Shown: positions 1 through 5,539, counted from the stretch's first letter. The stretch: DNA of 5,735 bases from Deltaproteobacteria bacterium (GCA_030631875.1 DAOVKH010000119.1:1-5735); one strand, 5' to 3'. Made by a program: numbers and translations. Notes: generated by a model from the letters alone, not told the origin.

Positions 1-1373
1 ACACCTATGATATCTTCTCTTCTAAGGACTGTGTCTTCGAGAGGCACGTCAAAGCCGAGCTTACGATTAAGCTTAAGCCTTCCGACCTTTGAAAGATCAT
101 ACCTGTCTGAGTCAAAGAAGAGGGTATTTAAGAACTTTGTCGCCGTGTTTACCGTCGGAGGTTCACCGGGCTTTAATCTCTTGTATATCTCTATACGCGC
201 GTTAAGCGTCATATTGGTTACAGTATCATCAGGGTTGTCTTTCCTGTAGTCCTGAACAGGCTTGGTAAGCTCTTCGCCCGTAGTGTCGCTTAAGAGTGTC
301 TCCCTGAAGGCTCTGCCCATGGCCTCTATGAATAAGAGGTCAAAGGTATCTATCTCACGCCTCGATATCTCGTCGAGTACCTCGCGCGTGAGTATCTGAT
401 TACACTCAAGAACCACCTCGCCTGTGGCCTTATCGACTATATCGTGAGCCGCTACCTTACCTATAATATCTTCGGCCTCAACGGCTATAGTCTTAATGCC
501 TGCGGCAACGAGCTTCTTAGTCCCAAGGCGTGTTATCTTTCTATCCTTCTTTACTATAATATCGCCGGTCTTAGGGTCTTTTATATCCACCCCGCTCTTA
601 TGTCCGACTATATAATCAGGGTCAATGCTCTTATGTATCTGTCTGCCCTTTATCGTAATAACCTCAGAGGGGTAGAAGTAATTGAGCATCTCTTCTATGG
701 AATAACCCAAGGCCTTTAATAGCACCGTGGCTAACATCTTTCTTCTCTTATCTATACGAACGTATAGAAGTTCCTTCTGATCAAATTCAAAGTCAAGCCA
801 TGAGCCGTGATAAGGTATCACCCTTGAGGTAAACTGCGGCTTACCGGCTACACCCTTGCCCTTATCGTACTCAAAGAAGACACCCGGAGAACGATGAAGC
901 TGGCTTACGATTACACGCTCTGTACCATTAATAATAAAACTGCCTGTGTCGGTCATTACCGGTATTTCACCGAAGTAGACCTCTTGTTCTTTTATGTCGC
1001 GTACACTCTGGGCTCCGGTCTCTTCGTCCTTATCCCAGACGGTCAGACGCACCTGTATCTTCATAGGGGTGGCGTAGGTAAGTCCCTTCTCCACACACTC
1101 CCCTACAGTGTACTTCGGCGTAAGAAGTTTGCAATCAACGAAGTCGAGTACTGCCGAGCCGCTGAAGTCCTTTATCGGGAATACTCCGCTCAGTATGTTA
1201 TGAAGCCCTGAGAGGTTATCATCCTTTGACTTCGAGGACTTATCCTTCCCGAAATGCAGAAAATCCCTAAACGATTGTTTCTGAACCTCTATCAAGTTAG
1301 GGATATCGACTACCTTGCCGATACGCGTGTAGTTTTTCCTTAGGAGATGGCCGTTAATAAGTTTTGTAGCCAT
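1..1373 (-). CDS. rpoB: RNA polymerase beta subunit, N-terminal third (3' end outside window)
   Basis: This is the 5' part of the beta subunit of DNA-directed RNA polymerase. The ATG at 1373-1371 is preceded by a strong Shine-Dalgarno, AAGGAG at 1388-1383, with 9 nt spacing. The frame stays open for 457 codons to the left edge. The protein starts MATKLINGHLLRKNY and has DIPNLIEVQKQSF at residues 23-35, then the conserved GSFIINGTERVIVSQLHRSP segment ending near residue 163. DRYDLSKVGRLKLNR lies close to the visible end. This covers the protrusion and lobe regions; the main rifampicin cluster and the catalytic regions lie outside the window. By the last visible residues it runs about 30 residues ahead of E. 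coli beta. Part of that excess is an insert of roughly 20 residues before IEIYKRLKPGEPP, as is common in delta-proteobacterial-type RpoB. It is the last visible gene of the ribosomal-protein block, 173 nt after rplL. Confidence 0.98.
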   Translation of the reverse strand, partial: MATKLINGHLLRKNYTRIGKVVDIPNLIEVQKQSFRDFLHFGKDKSSKSKDDNLSGLHNILSGVFPIKDFSGSAVLDFVDCKLLTPKYTVGECVEKGLTYATPMKIQVRLTVWDKDEETGAQSVRDIKEQEVYFGEIPVMTDTGSFIINGTERVIVSQLHRSPGVFFEYDKGKGVAGKPQFTSRVIPYHGSWLDFEFDQKELLYVRIDKRRKMLATVLLKALGYSIEEMLNYFYPSEVITIKGRQIHKSIDPDYIVGHKSGVDIKDPKTGDIIVKKDRKITRLGTKKLVAAGIKTIAVEAEDIIGKVAAHDIVDKATGEVVLECNQILTREVLDEISRREIDTFDLLFIEAMGRAFRETLLSDTTGEELTKPVQDYRKDNPDDTVTNMTLNARIEIYKRLKPGEPPTVNTATKFLNTLFFDSDRYDLSKVGRLKLNRKLGFDVPLEDTVLRREDIIG

Positions 1374-1414
1374 GTTGAACAACTCCTTCTTTTCAGTTTT
1401 AATAAATACGAAGT

Positions 1415-1471
1415 CAAGGTTTATCGCCCGCCACAGGAATAATATGACCCCGCCGCGAACAATAAACCTTG
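1415..1471 (-). promoter_or_regulatory. Long imperfect hairpin in the rplL-rpoB spacer (candidate RNase III processing site or attenuator)
   Basis: On the minus strand CAAGGTTTAT (1471-1462) is an exact inverted repeat of ATAAACCTTG (1424-1415). Pairing continues inward through TGTTCGC and GGCGGGCG to give 17 consecutive pairs (three G.U). After one G.G mismatch there are six more pairs (three G.U), closing a 9-nt loop (TCATATTAT). A stem of about 23 pairs is long enough for RNase III. It ends 41 nt upstream of the rpoB start. In E. coli the rplL-rpoB spacer is known to carry an attenuator and an RNase III processing hairpin, so a similar role is inferred. There is no T-run after the stem, so it is not a standard intrinsic terminator. 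Confidence 0.65.
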
Positions 1472-1546
1472 GATATTCGACCTTAAGACGCCGCGCCGTC
1501 TCTCTTTAAAAAGACTCGGCACCGACGCTTCAAACTTGAAAAAATC

Positions 1547-1927
1547 TTACTTTACTTCGACCTCTGCACCGACGGCCTCAAGCTTCTTCTTTATCTCATC
1601 ACACTCGTCCTTGGATACGCCCTCTTTAACATCCTTAGGAGCGCCGTCGACGAGATCCTTTGCCTCTTTAAGGCCAAGGCCTGTTATGGCACGAACCTCT
1701 TTGATGACCTTAATCTTCTCTGCACCCACGGCCTTAAGGACTACCGTGAACTCGGTCTTTTCTTCAGCCGCACCGCCGCCGCCTGCCGCCGGAGCTGCTG
1801 CTGCCGCAACAGGAGCCGCCGCAGTAACACCAAACTTATCCTCCAACTCTTTTACGAGCTCGGAGAGTTCAAGTACACTCATATCTTCTATAAACTTTAC
1901 TACGTCTTCCTTCTTTATTGCTGCCAT
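1547..1927 (-). CDS. rplL: 50S ribosomal protein bL12 (L7/L12)
   Basis: This is the stalk protein L7/L12, present in multiple dimers on L10, which recruits and activates translational GTPases (EF-Tu, EF-G, IF2). The 126-residue protein has an N-terminal dimerisation and L10-binding helix pair (about 1-33) and a flexible Ala/Gly/Pro hinge (about 35-55). Its globular C-terminal domain (about 58-126) includes KIKVIKEVRAITGLGLKEAK, where factors dock. I chose the ATG at 1927, which gives MAAIKKEDVV. An in-frame ATG at 1942 lies inside the Shine-Dalgarno GGAGGAAG (1940-1933), so it is not the start. The gene is 80 nt downstream of rplJ, and that spacer begins with a small hairpin directly after the rplJ stop (CAGGC-AGTG-GCCTG, 2007-1994). 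The TAA stop is followed by a T6 run without a stem. Confidence 0.98.
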   Translation of the reverse strand: MAAIKKEDVVKFIEDMSVLELSELVKELEDKFGVTAAAPVAAAAAPAAGGGGAAEEKTEFTVVLKAVGAEKIKVIKEVRAITGLGLKEAKDLVDGAPKDVKEGVSKDECDEIKKKLEAVGAEVEVK

Positions 1928-2007
1928 TGGGACTTCCTCCATATTAATTTATTTGTTGGTTAATAATTATCGCCAGAACATCAAAGCTCGTGTCAGGCCA
2001 CTGCCTG

Positions 2008-2532
2008 TTAAGCCGCTTCCTTGGCGTTCTTTATAGCTTCAAGCGTGCCTACGAATTTACGCGGAACGGCGCTCAATACACCAACTAAGCCGCCCGGTAC
2101 GTTCTTGAGTCCGCCAAGCAGTTTAGCAAGCAACTCGTCGCGCGACGGAAGCTCTGCAAGGCTCTTTATCTCATCTAAAGTAAGAAGCTTATCACCGAGA
2201 GAACCGGCCTTTAGCTCAAAGGCATCATTCTCTTTGGCAAAGGTAGTTACGATCTTTGCCGCCGCCGCAACGTCGCTATAGCTGATGGCAATTGCCACAG
2301 ACCCTTTTATATGCTCGGTCAGATTCTCATAGGACGTACCCTTAACGGCAATACGCGCTAAAGTGTTCCTAAGAATCTTAAGCTCAACGCCTGCTTCTCT
2401 TAAAGAACTTCTGAAGGCCGTCATATCTTCAACCTTGACACCTTTATAGTCGGCCACAAAAGCAATCTCGGCACGACTGAACTTGTCATTAAAGTCCTTA
2501 ACGACCTTTTCTTTGTCTTCTCTTTTAAACAA
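2008..2532 (-). CDS. rplJ: 50S ribosomal protein uL10
   Basis: L10 anchors L7/L12 dimers to 23S rRNA helices 42-44 at the base of the stalk. In many bacteria the L10-L12 complex also represses its own mRNA. The 174-residue product has the usual length. The N-terminal RNA-binding domain contains VADYKGVKVEDMTAFR (26-41), AGVELKILRNTLAR (47-60) and a following alanine-rich helix. The C-terminal alpha-helical tail (about 135-174, ending NAKEAA) is where L12 dimers attach. The start codon is TTG at 2532-2530: there is no in-frame ATG near it, the family N-terminus (basic/acidic, EDKEKVV) begins right after it, and AAGGAGG at 2549-2543 sits 10 nt upstream. The upstream CTG at 2538-2536 would be only 4 nt from that site. 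It is followed by rplL and preceded by a 396-nt leader. Confidence 0.97.
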   Translation of the reverse strand: MFKREDKEKVVKDFNDKFSRAEIAFVADYKGVKVEDMTAFRSSLREAGVELKILRNTLARIAVKGTSYENLTEHIKGSVAIAISYSDVAAAAKIVTTFAKENDAFELKAGSLGDKLLTLDEIKSLAELPSRDELLAKLLGGLKNVPGGLVGVLSAVPRKFVGTLEAIKNAKEAA

Positions 2533-2542
2533 TATCAGGTTT

Positions 2543-2549
2543 CCTCCTT
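2543..2549 (-). promoter_or_regulatory. Shine-Dalgarno of rplJ, possibly masked by upstream pairing
   Basis: AAGGAGG is a near-perfect ribosome binding site and decides the TTG start of rplJ (10 nt spacing). The upstream stretch CCTTCC (2581-2576) can pair with GGAAAGG (2552-2546, one bulged A), which overlaps the site. CCGC (2577-2574) can also pair with GCGG (2558-2555). Such a fold would hide the site, the kind of arrangement expected under L10 autoregulation. The pairing is seen in the sequence; the regulatory role is inferred. Confidence 0.6.
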
Positions 2550-2753
2550 TCCACCCGCCAACGATTTAAAGAAGCGGAAGGATTGAGAAGTAACAGGTGT
2601 CTCTTAAAGTCAACACCCGAATATCTTCTAACTTGGTTGGCAATGACTCGCCGACCTCATCCAAAGCCTAAGTAGATTTAGCTTGCGCCAGAACTTCAAC
2701 GCCGCCTTTGAGGTGAAGAGTCTCCCCCTCTCTCGATAAAACTACTTGGCTCC

Positions 2754-2822
2754 CAGCCTCAACAGGGAGGTTTAAGCCGCGCCTCATAAAGACAAACGCC
2801 TGGCCCCTGTTTTCTCTGACCG
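2754..2822 (-). promoter_or_regulatory. Candidate ribosomal protein L10 leader with kink-turn-like motif
   Basis: Read on the minus strand, CGGTC (2822-2818) can pair with GGCTG (2758-2754), and AACAGGG (2811-2805) pairs perfectly with CCCTGTT (2767-2761). Between the two helices are AGA-GA-A on the 5' side and GA on the 3' side. A three-base bulge followed by opposed GA/GA is the signature of a kink-turn, here with one extra A. The 3' strand, CCTGTTGAGGCT, resembles the conserved CC-GAGG strand of known L10 leaders, from memory of that family. The apical arm is GC-rich (GCC-AG-GCG with CGCGGC). The position directly upstream of rplJ fits autoregulation by the L10-L12 complex. The two G.U pairs in the outer helix and a competing hairpin (GGCT-GGG-AGCC) weaken the case. 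Confidence 0.5.
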
Positions 2823-2928
2823 TCATGGTATATTTTAAATATGTAACGCACCATCAGAAGAGAAACGTCCTTGGAGAATACAAACTCAGCCCAAGAAGCC
2901 TCGCCTCAGGTAACGCTAAAAATTAAGA

Positions 2929-3627
2929 TTACTTAAAGGTATTTCTAACCTCTACCGCATCAAGCTTTATCGAAGGCCCCATGGTAGTAGAGATATTAAC
3001 GCTCTTGATGTATGCCCCTTTGCTTGCAGAGGGCTTGGATCTGACGAGCGCGTCTACGAGAGACGTGAAGTTCTCCTTAAGCTTATCCGCACCAAAGGAT
3101 GCCTTACCGAGCGGTACGTGGACAATACCGGCCTTATCGACCCTGAACTCCACCTTACCTGCTTTAAGATCTTCAACGGCCTTCTTTACGTCAAAGGTAA
3201 CCGTACCGAGCTTTGGGTTAGGCATAAGTCCACGTGGACCTAAGACCTTACCAAGCTTACCAACGGCACCCATTATGTCGGGTGTAGCCACGACACTGTC
3301 GAAGTCCGTCCAACCGCCAGCGACCTTTTCAAGTAATTCGTCACCACCGACTATGTCGGCACCTGCGGCCTTTGCCTCGGCCTCTTTTTCGCCCTTAGCA
3401 AATACAAGTACCCGTGTCGTCCTGCCGGTACCGTTTGGAAGCACTATGGCACCTCTAACGACCTGATCCGGATGCTTCGGGTCAACACCGAGCCTTACGG
3501 CCAAGTCTATCGTCTCGTCGAACTTCGCCTTATCTAACGAACTTACCGTAGTAAAGGCTTCTTCTATTGCGTAGTCTCTCTCTTCCACCTTAGCCTTAGC
3601 GGCTGTATACCTCTTGTCTTTTGCCAT
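2929..3627 (-). CDS. rplA: 50S ribosomal protein uL1
   Basis: L1 binds 23S rRNA helices 76-78 and forms the mobile L1 stalk that guides deacylated tRNA out of the E site. In E. coli it also represses translation of the rplK-rplA mRNA. The 232-residue protein has the normal bacterial length and two-domain order. The RNA-binding domain I is split between the N- and C-terminal segments, with STTMG at 213-217 as the hallmark RNA contact. Domain II lies in the middle, and the family signature KVLGPRGLMPNPKLGTVT is at 127-144. The start ATG at 3627 is 8 nt after the rplK stop. Its Shine-Dalgarno, GTGGAGGG, is formed by the last rplK codons (V-E-G), about 12 nt from the ATG. This wide spacing and the tight junction suggest translational coupling to rplK. 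Confidence 0.98.
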   Translation of the reverse strand: MAKDKRYTAAKAKVEERDYAIEEAFTTVSSLDKAKFDETIDLAVRLGVDPKHPDQVVRGAIVLPNGTGRTTRVLVFAKGEKEAEAKAAGADIVGGDELLEKVAGGWTDFDSVVATPDIMGAVGKLGKVLGPRGLMPNPKLGTVTFDVKKAVEDLKAGKVEFRVDKAGIVHVPLGKASFGADKLKENFTSLVDALVRSKPSASKGAYIKSVNISTTMGPSIKLDAVEVRNTFK

Positions 3628-3635
3628 GATAATCG

Positions 3636-4061
3636 TTAACCCTCCACCTTTATGCCCATGCTCCTCGCAGTGCCGGCTATCGTCTTGACTGCCGCATCGA
3701 GGTCTCCTGCCGTAAGATCCGGCTTCTTGAGCGTTGCTATCTCTTCGAGCTGTTTCCTTGTAACGGTAGCCACCTTAGTCTTGTTTGGCTCAGGAGACCC
3801 CTTATCTATCTTCGCGGCCTTCAACAAAAGTGTCGATGCCGGAGGCGTCTTTGTTACAAAACTAAATGACCTGTCGGCATAGACCGTTATGACGACCGGT
3901 ATCAACATTCCGGCATCTTTCTGGGTCTTTGCGTTAAAGGCCTTACAGAAGTCCATTATATTAACTCCGTGCTGACCGAGTGCAGGCCCAACCGGAGGCG
4001 ACGGATTTGCCTTATTCGCCGGTATCTGCAGTTTTATAAGCCCTATTATCTTCTTTGCCAT
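3636..4061 (-). CDS. rplK: 50S ribosomal protein uL11
   Basis: L11 binds the GTPase-associated centre of 23S rRNA (helices 43-44), next to the L10-L12 stalk. It is needed for normal factor function and, in many bacteria, for RelA activation; thiostrepton acts at this site. The 141-residue protein is full length. The N-terminal domain contains PPVGPALGQHGVNI (22-35) with the flexible proline-rich face, a linker follows near residue 70, and the C-terminal RNA-binding domain ends with TIAGTARSMGI (127-137). The ATG at 4061 is preceded by GAGGTG (4075-4070) with 8 nt spacing. The gene follows nusG after a 73-nt spacer that folds into a candidate L1-responsive element, and rplA follows 8 nt downstream. 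Confidence 0.98.
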   Translation of the reverse strand: MAKKIIGLIKLQIPANKANPSPPVGPALGQHGVNIMDFCKAFNAKTQKDAGMLIPVVITVYADRSFSFVTKTPPASTLLLKAAKIDKGSPEPNKTKVATVTRKQLEEIATLKKPDLTAGDLDAAVKTIAGTARSMGIKVEG

Positions 4062-4077
4062 ATCACTTACACCTCTC

Positions 4078-4134
4078 CCTTAACTTAACTCCCTCTATTT
4101 GAGGGTTCTTTTAATCATTATCCATTTAAGAAGG
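4078..4134 (-). promoter_or_regulatory. Two-helix leader fold before rplK (candidate L1 autoregulatory site)
   Basis: Directly after the nusG stop, CCTTCTTAA (4134-4126) can pair with TTAAG-TT-AAGG (4088-4078; 9 pairs with a bulged TT). Inside it a perfect hairpin, CCCTC-AAATA-GAGGG (4105-4091), is set off by a strongly asymmetric internal loop: about 20 nt on the 5' side and two on the 3' side. Two helices joined by an asymmetric loop, placed just before the rplK Shine-Dalgarno, is the general layout of L1 mRNA targets in E. coli. CCTC could alternatively pair with the GAGG of that site. The folds are read from the sequence; L1 binding is inferred. Confidence 0.4.
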
Positions 4135-4824
4135 CTAAGCCTTCTCTACCTGCACAAAATCCAACTCAACGGGCGTTGGCCTTCCGAATATGGAGACCAT
4201 GACTCTGAGCCTGCCCTTTTCCGGCTTCACCTCTTCGACGTTACCGGTAAAGTTCATGAACGGTCCGTCTATAACCCTTACGTTCTCGCCGGCTTCGAAT
4301 AAGACCTTTGGCTTCGGACGCACGGCACCTTCTTCCATCTGTGTTGTAATCTTTACGAGTTCTTCCGGGCTTATCGGCGGAGGATTTTTCATCCCGCCAA
4401 CAAAACCGGTAATCTTAGGCGTATCGTTTATGATATGCCAGGTCTCGTCATTTAAGTCCATCTGGACAAGAATATAGCCGGGGAAGAACTTCCTCGAAGA
4501 GGTCTTCTTCACACCCTTAACTATACCGACCACCTGCTCGCAAGGCACGAGTATCTCACCAAAAAAGTCTTCCTTACCTGCAAGACGAATCTGCTCTTCA
4601 AGAGCCGACTTAACCTTATACTCATAGCCCGAATAGGCGTGAACCACGTACCAGTTCATGCGCGCGTTCTTCTCGGCCAATTCCTTTGCGGCTTCTTCGG
4701 ATAACTCGTCTAAGACCTCTCCCTCGGACTCAGAGGAAGCAAGCCCTTCAGTTGCCTCTACGGTCTCTTCCGTAGCTTCTTGATCTGGCTTGTTATCTTC
4801 AATGTTTTCGTTATTTGAGGACAT
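4135..4824 (-). CDS. nusG: Transcription termination/antitermination factor NusG with acidic N-terminal extension
   Basis: NusG binds RNA polymerase through its NGN domain, and its KOW domain contacts Rho or ribosomal protein S10, linking transcription to termination or translation. Residues 56-165 form the NGN domain, with MNWYVVHAYSGYE at its start and KFFPGYILVQM at 112-122. The KOW domain occupies about 176-229, with DGPFMNFTG and KGRLRVMVSIFGRPTPVEL. The protein has 229 residues against about 175-185 for ordinary NusG. The excess is residues 1-55, with 18 Asp/Glu against 4 Lys/Arg and rich in Ser, Ala and Thr, probably disordered. I kept the ATG at 4824 because it overlaps the secE end by 14 nt (coupling) and has a GGTGA match just upstream. 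The alternative ATG at 4659 (M56) lacks a good ribosome binding site and would leave an unusual gap of about 150 nt after secE. Confidence 0.96.
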   Translation of the reverse strand: MSSNNENIEDNKPDQEATEETVEATEGLASSESEGEVLDELSEEAAKELAEKNARMNWYVVHAYSGYEYKVKSALEEQIRLAGKEDFFGEILVPCEQVVGIVKGVKKTSSRKFFPGYILVQMDLNDETWHIINDTPKITGFVGGMKNPPPISPEELVKITTQMEEGAVRPKPKVLFEAGENVRVIDGPFMNFTGNVEEVKPEKGRLRVMVSIFGRPTPVELDFVQVEKA

Positions 4825-5002
4825 ATTTCACCACGCTCGACAATCCTATATCAACTACTCCTAAGAATACGGCGAGAAATACAGTAAGCGCTATAACTAC
4901 CCACGTTACCTGTACGGTCTGCTTTTTATTGGGCCAAACCACCTTCTTAAGCTCTGCCCTGGCTTCAGTAAGAAAGGCCTTTATCGTATCTATCTTTCCC
5001 AT
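4811..5002 (-). CDS. secE: Preprotein translocase subunit SecE
   Basis: SecE is the essential small inner-membrane subunit that clamps SecY in the SecYEG protein-export channel. The 63-residue protein is the short bacterial form. It has an amphipathic cytoplasmic helix (about 5-20), the conserved hinge ELKKVVWPNKKQTVQVTW (17-34), and one membrane span (about 34-57, VVIALTVFLAVFLGVV). The ATG at 5002 has AAGGGG 5 nt upstream. The last codons and TAA stop (4813-4811) overlap the start of nusG. The secE-nusG pair is conserved in most bacteria although the products act in different processes, presumably for shared expression. Confidence 0.97.
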   Translation of the reverse strand: MGKIDTIKAFLTEARAELKKVVWPNKKQTVQVTWVVIALTVFLAVFLGVVDIGLSSVVKYVLK

Positions 5003-5028
5003 GGTTTCCCCTTAGGTGCTTAAAATCT

Positions 5029-5046
5029 CTTCGGCAAGTACCGAAG
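5029..5046 (-). promoter_or_regulatory. Small perfect hairpin before secE (weak attenuator-like)
   Basis: CTTCGG-TACTTG-CCGAAG forms a perfect 6-bp stem with a 6-nt loop. On the minus strand it is flanked by AAAA upstream and AGATTTT downstream. The T-run is only four bases and offset by three, so at best this is a weak or conditional terminator. It lies 27 nt upstream of the secE ATG. It may instead be an end-processing or stabilising structure in the spacer after tRNA-Trp. Confidence 0.4.
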
Positions 5047-5093
5047 TTTTAACTAAACTCTCTTACTCATTACGACGAGATGCGTAAAGAGTT

Positions 5094-5124
5094 ATGACGA
5101 AAGAAGTAGCCTCTCTGTCGTCAT
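5094..5124 (-). other. Hairpin 3' of tRNA-Trp
   Basis: ATGACGA (5124-5118) is an exact inverted repeat of TCGTCAT (5100-5094). Inside, AGAGG pairs with CTTCT around a 3-nt loop, giving a 7 + 5 bp stem with a small internal loop. It begins 21 nt after the tRNA CCA end and could help define the 3' trailer or the 5' end of the secE-nusG mRNA. There is no T-run, so it is not a classical terminator. A further weaker pairing (AACTCTTTAC with GTAAGAGAGTT) lies just downstream. Confidence 0.4.
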
Positions 5125-5145
5125 CACCCCTCGTTCGAAACAATC

Positions 5146-5222
<77 letters not shown>

Positions 5223-5252
5223 TTATGAGATATCAGTATACGCGTATTTGCG

Positions 5253-5402
5253 TTACTTCGTCTCTTTATGAGCGATATGTGCCTTACAGAACTTACAGTA
5301 CTTCTTAAGCTCCAAACGCTCGGTCATGGTTCTTTTGTTCTTTGTTGTCGAATAATTTCTGCGCTTACAGGTCGTGCAAGCAAGTATTATTATATCTCTC
5401 AT
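5253..5402 (-). CDS. rpmG: 50S ribosomal protein bL33, zinc-binding form
   Basis: L33 is a small 50S protein near the E site. This 49-residue product begins MRDIIILACTTCKRRNY. It has two CxxC pairs (C9/C12 and C36/C39), the zinc-ribbon form (C+) of L33 rather than the cysteine-free paralogue induced by zinc limitation. The middle has the family pattern NYSTTKNKR and the end is HIAHKETK. The ATG at 5402 is preceded by AAAGGGA with about 5 nt spacing, and the stop is TAA at 5255-5253. It lies between tuf and tRNA-Trp, a typical position. Confidence 0.97.
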   Translation of the reverse strand: MRDIIILACTTCKRRNYSTTKNKRTMTERLELKKYCKFCKAHIAHKETK

Positions 5403-5439
5403 CGTAATCCCTTTACCGTTACTTTGACTTGCTATTTTC

Positions 5440-5456
5440 AGAGGTATTAGACCTCT
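5440..5456 (-). other. Hairpin in the tuf-rpmG spacer
   Basis: AGAGGT-CTAAT-ACCTCT is a perfect 6-bp stem with a 5-nt loop, 37 nt upstream of the rpmG start. It is followed by GAAAATAG rather than a T-run, so termination is unlikely; mRNA processing or end protection is possible. Apart from a 4-bp hairpin (TGTC-AAGC-GACA) nearer tuf, I see nothing else in this 137-nt spacer, including no convincing promoter. Confidence 0.35.
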
Positions 5457-5539
5457 TATTCTATCTTTCTACCTACCATCTACGAAAACTCAACCCTCTG
5501 TCGCTTGACACTCTGCGCCAGATTCGCCCATCAGCCCGA

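Larger units (their letters stand above)
2533..2928 (-). other. Gene-free leader between rplA and rplJ (396 nt)
   Basis: No convincing gene lies here. The stretch is rich in pairing potential on the minus strand. It holds the kink-turn-like L10-leader candidate (2754-2822), described separately. Other hairpins are TTCTTGG/CCAAGGA (about 2897-2868), GGCT-GGG-AGCC (2758-2748), AAGCTAA with TTAGGCTT (2684-2664), and CGGGTGT/ACACCTG with a 12-nt loop (2619-2594). A longer-range pairing ACCTCAAAG (2714-2706) with CTTTGGATGAGGT (2666-2654) competes with one of these. None is followed by a T-run. An AT-rich inverted repeat, ATATTT-A-AAATAT, lies at 2841-2829. A 52-codon frame at 2826-2668 is open but has no ribosome binding site. 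Confidence 0.7.

Noticed and set aside
1398..1418. TTGACT followed by an AT-rich run as a promoter directly before rpoB
   Set aside because: TTGACT is part of the long hairpin's 3' edge, and at 17 nt the sequence is GAAAAG; AT-rich hexamers occur only at too short a spacing.
1501..1520. Hairpin GCC-GA-GTCTTT.../...GAGAGACGGC as an rplL terminator
   Set aside because: The stem relies on G.U pairs, its T residues are in the loop, and no T-run follows; not supported as a terminator.
1940..1942. Upstream ATG as the rplL start (five extra residues MEEVP)
   Set aside because: That ATG overlaps the Shine-Dalgarno GGAGGAAG and has no site of its own; the family start is MAAIKKED at 1927.
1536..2036. 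Long plus-strand open frame (166 codons) opposite rplL and the end of rplJ
   Set aside because: It is the antisense shadow of the Ala/Gly-rich rplL hinge and conserved coding sequence; low-complexity product and no ribosome binding site support.
2591..2613. TTGACT at 2613-2608 as the -35 box of an rplJ promoter
   Set aside because: At 16-18 nt spacing the next hexamers (around CTTCTC) do not resemble TATAAT; the bases are better explained by the loop of the CGGGTGT/ACACCTG hairpin.
2832..2860. TAAAAT at 2837-2832 as a -10 box after rplA
   Set aside because: The -10 is acceptable but no -35 with more than three matches lies at a proper distance (best is TTCTGA at 16 nt). It sits in an AT-rich inverted repeat, so it was left out as a promoter.
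2981..3466. Plus-strand open frame (161 codons) opposite rplA
   Set aside because: Antisense of a fully conserved L1 gene; its composition simply mirrors rplA codons.
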